NCBI GenBank assembly: GCA_023457255.1 | Contig: JAEWMB010000002.1 | Coordinates: 62,001-126,000 of the forward strand | Direction: 5' to 3' | From: Bacillota bacterium | Lineage (GTDB): Bacteria > Bacillota > Clostridia > Lachnospirales > Lachnospiraceae | DNA: 64,000 nt | Shown: piece by piece, positions 62,464 to 64,000 of the stretch | Layout of the letters: every line of letters begins with the position of its first letter | How positions within the stretch are numbered: the stretch's first letter is position 1 | Position numbers and translations under genes: made by a program | Notes under the pieces: generated by a model | Database searches by the model: none | Told to the model about the DNA's origin: nothing | Seen by the model: the letters and a program-made list of their open reading frames with translations, nothing else

Positions 62464-62753
62464 GTAGCTTCCTCACAATCCTATGTAGTTGCTTTCTTTT
62501 CTGAAGAATAAAAGAGTTTCGTCCGGAGAGGGTATGTAATGTATTTTCTATGTTAACAATTATACCATGACACAATTCCAATGTAAATTCTTAGAAATAT
62601 ATTGTGAAAGAAAGGTTAGTGCAAAGTCTCTCTGTCTGTGTGAAAGACTCCGGATAAATGATGAAAAAATGTAAAAAAGTGAGAATACAAGAGTATATAA
62701 GAGTATATAATAGATAAGTAAGGTTTTTAAAACGTTTTGATAGAAAAAAGAAG

Positions 62754-62782
62754 TTGCACATTGAAGTAAAATTTACTAATAT
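62754..62782 (+). promoter_or_regulatory. Promoter of groES-groEL
   Basis: TTGCAC at 62754-62759 and TAATAT at 62777-62782 are separated by 17 bases. The predicted start near 62789 lies just before the CIRCE element. Confidence 0.65.
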
Positions 62783-62793
62783 ATACTCAACGA

Positions 62794-62820
62794 TTAGCAC
62801 TCGAATAGAGTGAGTGCTAA
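62794..62820 (+). promoter_or_regulatory. CIRCE element (HrcA operator)
   Basis: TTAGCACTC, nine bases, GAGTGCTAA: a perfect match to the HrcA-binding inverted repeat. HrcA would repress groES-groEL until heat shock. Confidence 0.97.
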
Positions 62821-62857
62821 TAATTAGTATGATACAGTATTAAAGGAGGAAATAAAT

Positions 62858-63145
62858 ATGAAATTAGTGCCATTAGGAGACAAAGTTGTATTAAAGCAGC
62901 TTGTAGCAGAAGAGACTACGAAGTCAGGTATTGTGTTACCTGGTCAGGCAAAAGAAAAACCACAGCAAGCAGAGGTTGTTGCAGTCGGCCCTGGTGGAAT
63001 GGTAGACGGAAAAGAAGTCACCATGCAGGTAAAAGCAGGCGACAAAGTTATTTATTCCAAATATGCTGGAACTGAAGTGAAATTGGACGAAGAAGAATTT
63101 ATTGTTGTAAAACAAAACGATATTGTAGCTATCGTAGCAGATTAA
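62858..63145 (+). CDS. groES: Co-chaperonin GroES
   Basis: The protein has 95 residues, the normal length. It starts MKLVPLGDKVVLKQL, has the mobile loop TKSGIVLPGQAKEKPQ and the dome region VAVGPGG, and ends IVKQNDIVAIV. It caps the GroEL ring during protein folding. An AAAGGAGG site precedes the ATG. It is the first gene of the CIRCE-controlled operon. Confidence 0.97.
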   Translation: MKLVPLGDKVVLKQLVAEETTKSGIVLPGQAKEKPQQAEVVAVGPGGMVDGKEVTMQVKAGDKVIYSKYAGTEVKLDEEEFIVVKQNDIVAIVAD

Positions 63146-63241
63146 TACGGATAACATATGATTCATATTTCTATAGTATGACTCATGTTGAAGCTGTAAA
63201 ATAATCAAATTCTCAAATTAAAACTATGGAGGAATATAATT

Positions 63242-64000
63242 ATGGCTAAAGATATTAAATATAGTGCAGACGCCAGAGTAGCTATGGAAGCTGGTGTAAA
63301 TAAGTTGGCAAACACAGTAAAAGTAACCTTGGGACCAAAGGGAAGAAACGTAGTTCTTGACAAATCTTTTGGCTCACCATTAATTACGAATGATGGTGTT
63401 ACGATTGCAAAAGAAATTGAGTTAGAAGATGCATTTGAGAACATGGGCGCTCAGCTTGTAAAAGAAGTTGCTACAAAGACAAATGATGTAGCAGGTGATG
63501 GAACAACAACAGCTACTGTTCTTGCTCAGGCAATGATTAATGAAGGTATGAAGAATCTTGCAGCAGGTGCTAACCCAATCATTCTAAGAAAAGGTATGCA
63601 AAAGGCTACAGATTGTGCTGTAGAAGCAATTGGCAGTATGAGCGCAGTCATTAATGGTAAAGATCAGATTGCTAAGGTAGCTGCAATCTCTGCCGGTGAT
63701 GATTCCGTAGGTGAGATGGTAGCAGATGCTATGGATAAGGTTAGCAAAGATGGTGTTATCACCATTGAAGAGTCTAAGACAATGCAGACTGAACTTGATT
63801 TAGTAGAAGGCATGCAGTTTGATCGTGGATATGTTTCTGCATATATGGCAACGGATATGGATAAGATGGAAGCAAACCTTGATAATCCATATATTTTAAT
63901 TACGGATAAGAAGATTAGCAACATTCAGGAGATTCTTCCGGTACTTGAGCAGATTGTTCAAAGTGGCTCCAGATTGTTAATTATCGCTGAAGATATCGAA
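63242..64000 (+). CDS. groEL: Chaperonin GroEL, N-terminal part (cut by window end)
   Basis: The ATG at 63242 follows ATGGAGGAATATAATT and opens a frame that is uninterrupted to the window edge (253 codons of about 540). It reads MAKDIKYSADARVAMEAG, NTVKVTLGPKGRNVVLD, then TNDVAGDGTTTATVLAQ with the catalytic Asp of the ATP site, and AAISAGDD. It is the 60-kDa chaperonin, cotranscribed with groES 96 bases upstream. Confidence 0.97.
   Translation, partial: MAKDIKYSADARVAMEAGVNKLANTVKVTLGPKGRNVVLDKSFGSPLITNDGVTIAKEIELEDAFENMGAQLVKEVATKTNDVAGDGTTTATVLAQAMINEGMKNLAAGANPIILRKGMQKATDCAVEAIGSMSAVINGKDQIAKVAAISAGDDSVGEMVADAMDKVSKDGVITIEESKTMQTELDLVEGMQFDRGYVSAYMATDMDKMEANLDNPYILITDKKISNIQEILPVLEQIVQSGSRLLIIAEDIE

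Larger units (their letters stand above)
62464..62857. other. Intergenic region between the VanZ-like gene and groES
   Basis: It holds the groES promoter and CIRCE element at its right end. The direct repeat GAGTATATAA is present twice at 62691-62710. I see no further gene. Confidence 0.6.

Noticed and set aside
1..64000. CRISPR array, prophage, or insertion sequence
   Set aside because: No regularly spaced direct repeats, no transposase or integrase genes and no phage structural genes were seen anywhere in the window.

Overview
The window is low-GC DNA from a Bacillota genome of the Clostridia class, most likely a plant-polysaccharide-using Lachnospiraceae member of the Lachnoclostridium (Clostridium) phytofermentans type. 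This is judged from family content and not from a database match. Supporting signs are a PPi-dependent phosphofructokinase, a sporulation sigma factor SigH, T-box leaders, a CIRCE-controlled groES-groEL operon, GlnRS, DUF6062 and DUF2225 proteins, GH65 phosphorylases, and strong AGGAGG ribosome binding sites with consensus TTGACA-17-TATAAT promoters. Most genes are on the plus strand; the exceptions are a LacI regulator, a VanZ-like gene and some remnants.

Layout. 1-9.2 kb: end of purL, a RhaT-like transporter, pepT, a T-box leader with ilvD and ilvB, and a purine permease behind a long leader. 9.4-17.2 kb: pfp, two DegV proteins, tRNA-Pro and tRNA-Thr, then a patatin-like lipase, a HAD phosphatase and a membrane-bound glycerophosphodiesterase. 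17.3-21.9 kb: a complete BceRS-BceAB antimicrobial-peptide sensing and resistance module with a recognisable BceR-type operator. 22.1-26.5 kb: a large intracellular GH3 glycosidase with extra domains, a DUF1284 protein and a YesN-type regulator that has lost its receiver domain. 26.5-32.2 kb: ispF with a Cys tail, a Cys-type T-box with cysE-cysS-mrnC, then rlmB, sigH and tRNA-Thr.

32.2-47.6 kb is the accessory heart of the window: a LacI-regulated sugar locus. It holds a lipoprotein binding protein, two permeases, two GH65 phosphorylases, beta-phosphoglucomutase, a membrane-anchored right-handed beta-helix protein related to GH28/GH49, a membrane-anchored CBM32-like lectin and a chemoreceptor. 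The inferred flow is capture or trimming of an alpha-gluco-oligosaccharide at the surface, ABC import with an ATPase encoded elsewhere, phosphorolysis to beta-glucose 1-phosphate, and conversion to glucose 6-phosphate. A 12-bp palindrome, TTTAACGTTAAA, recurs in the promoter region, inside the first GH65 gene and, in variant form, upstream of the repressor gene. It is the probable operator.

47.8-62.5 kb: several small or poorly known proteins, an FMN-binding and FAD-dependent fumarate-reductase-like lipoprotein suggesting extracellular electron transfer, a small 51-codon gene, pepF, a DUF4097 lipoprotein with a DUF3810 membrane protein, a cell-wall hydrolase, glnS with two zinc-ribbon-like genes, and a VanZ-like gene. 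The window ends inside groEL.

Gene decay is visible at three places: the receiver-less regulator, an ECF-transporter S-component fragment near 32.7 kb, and an FMN-binding-domain fragment near 57.0 kb.
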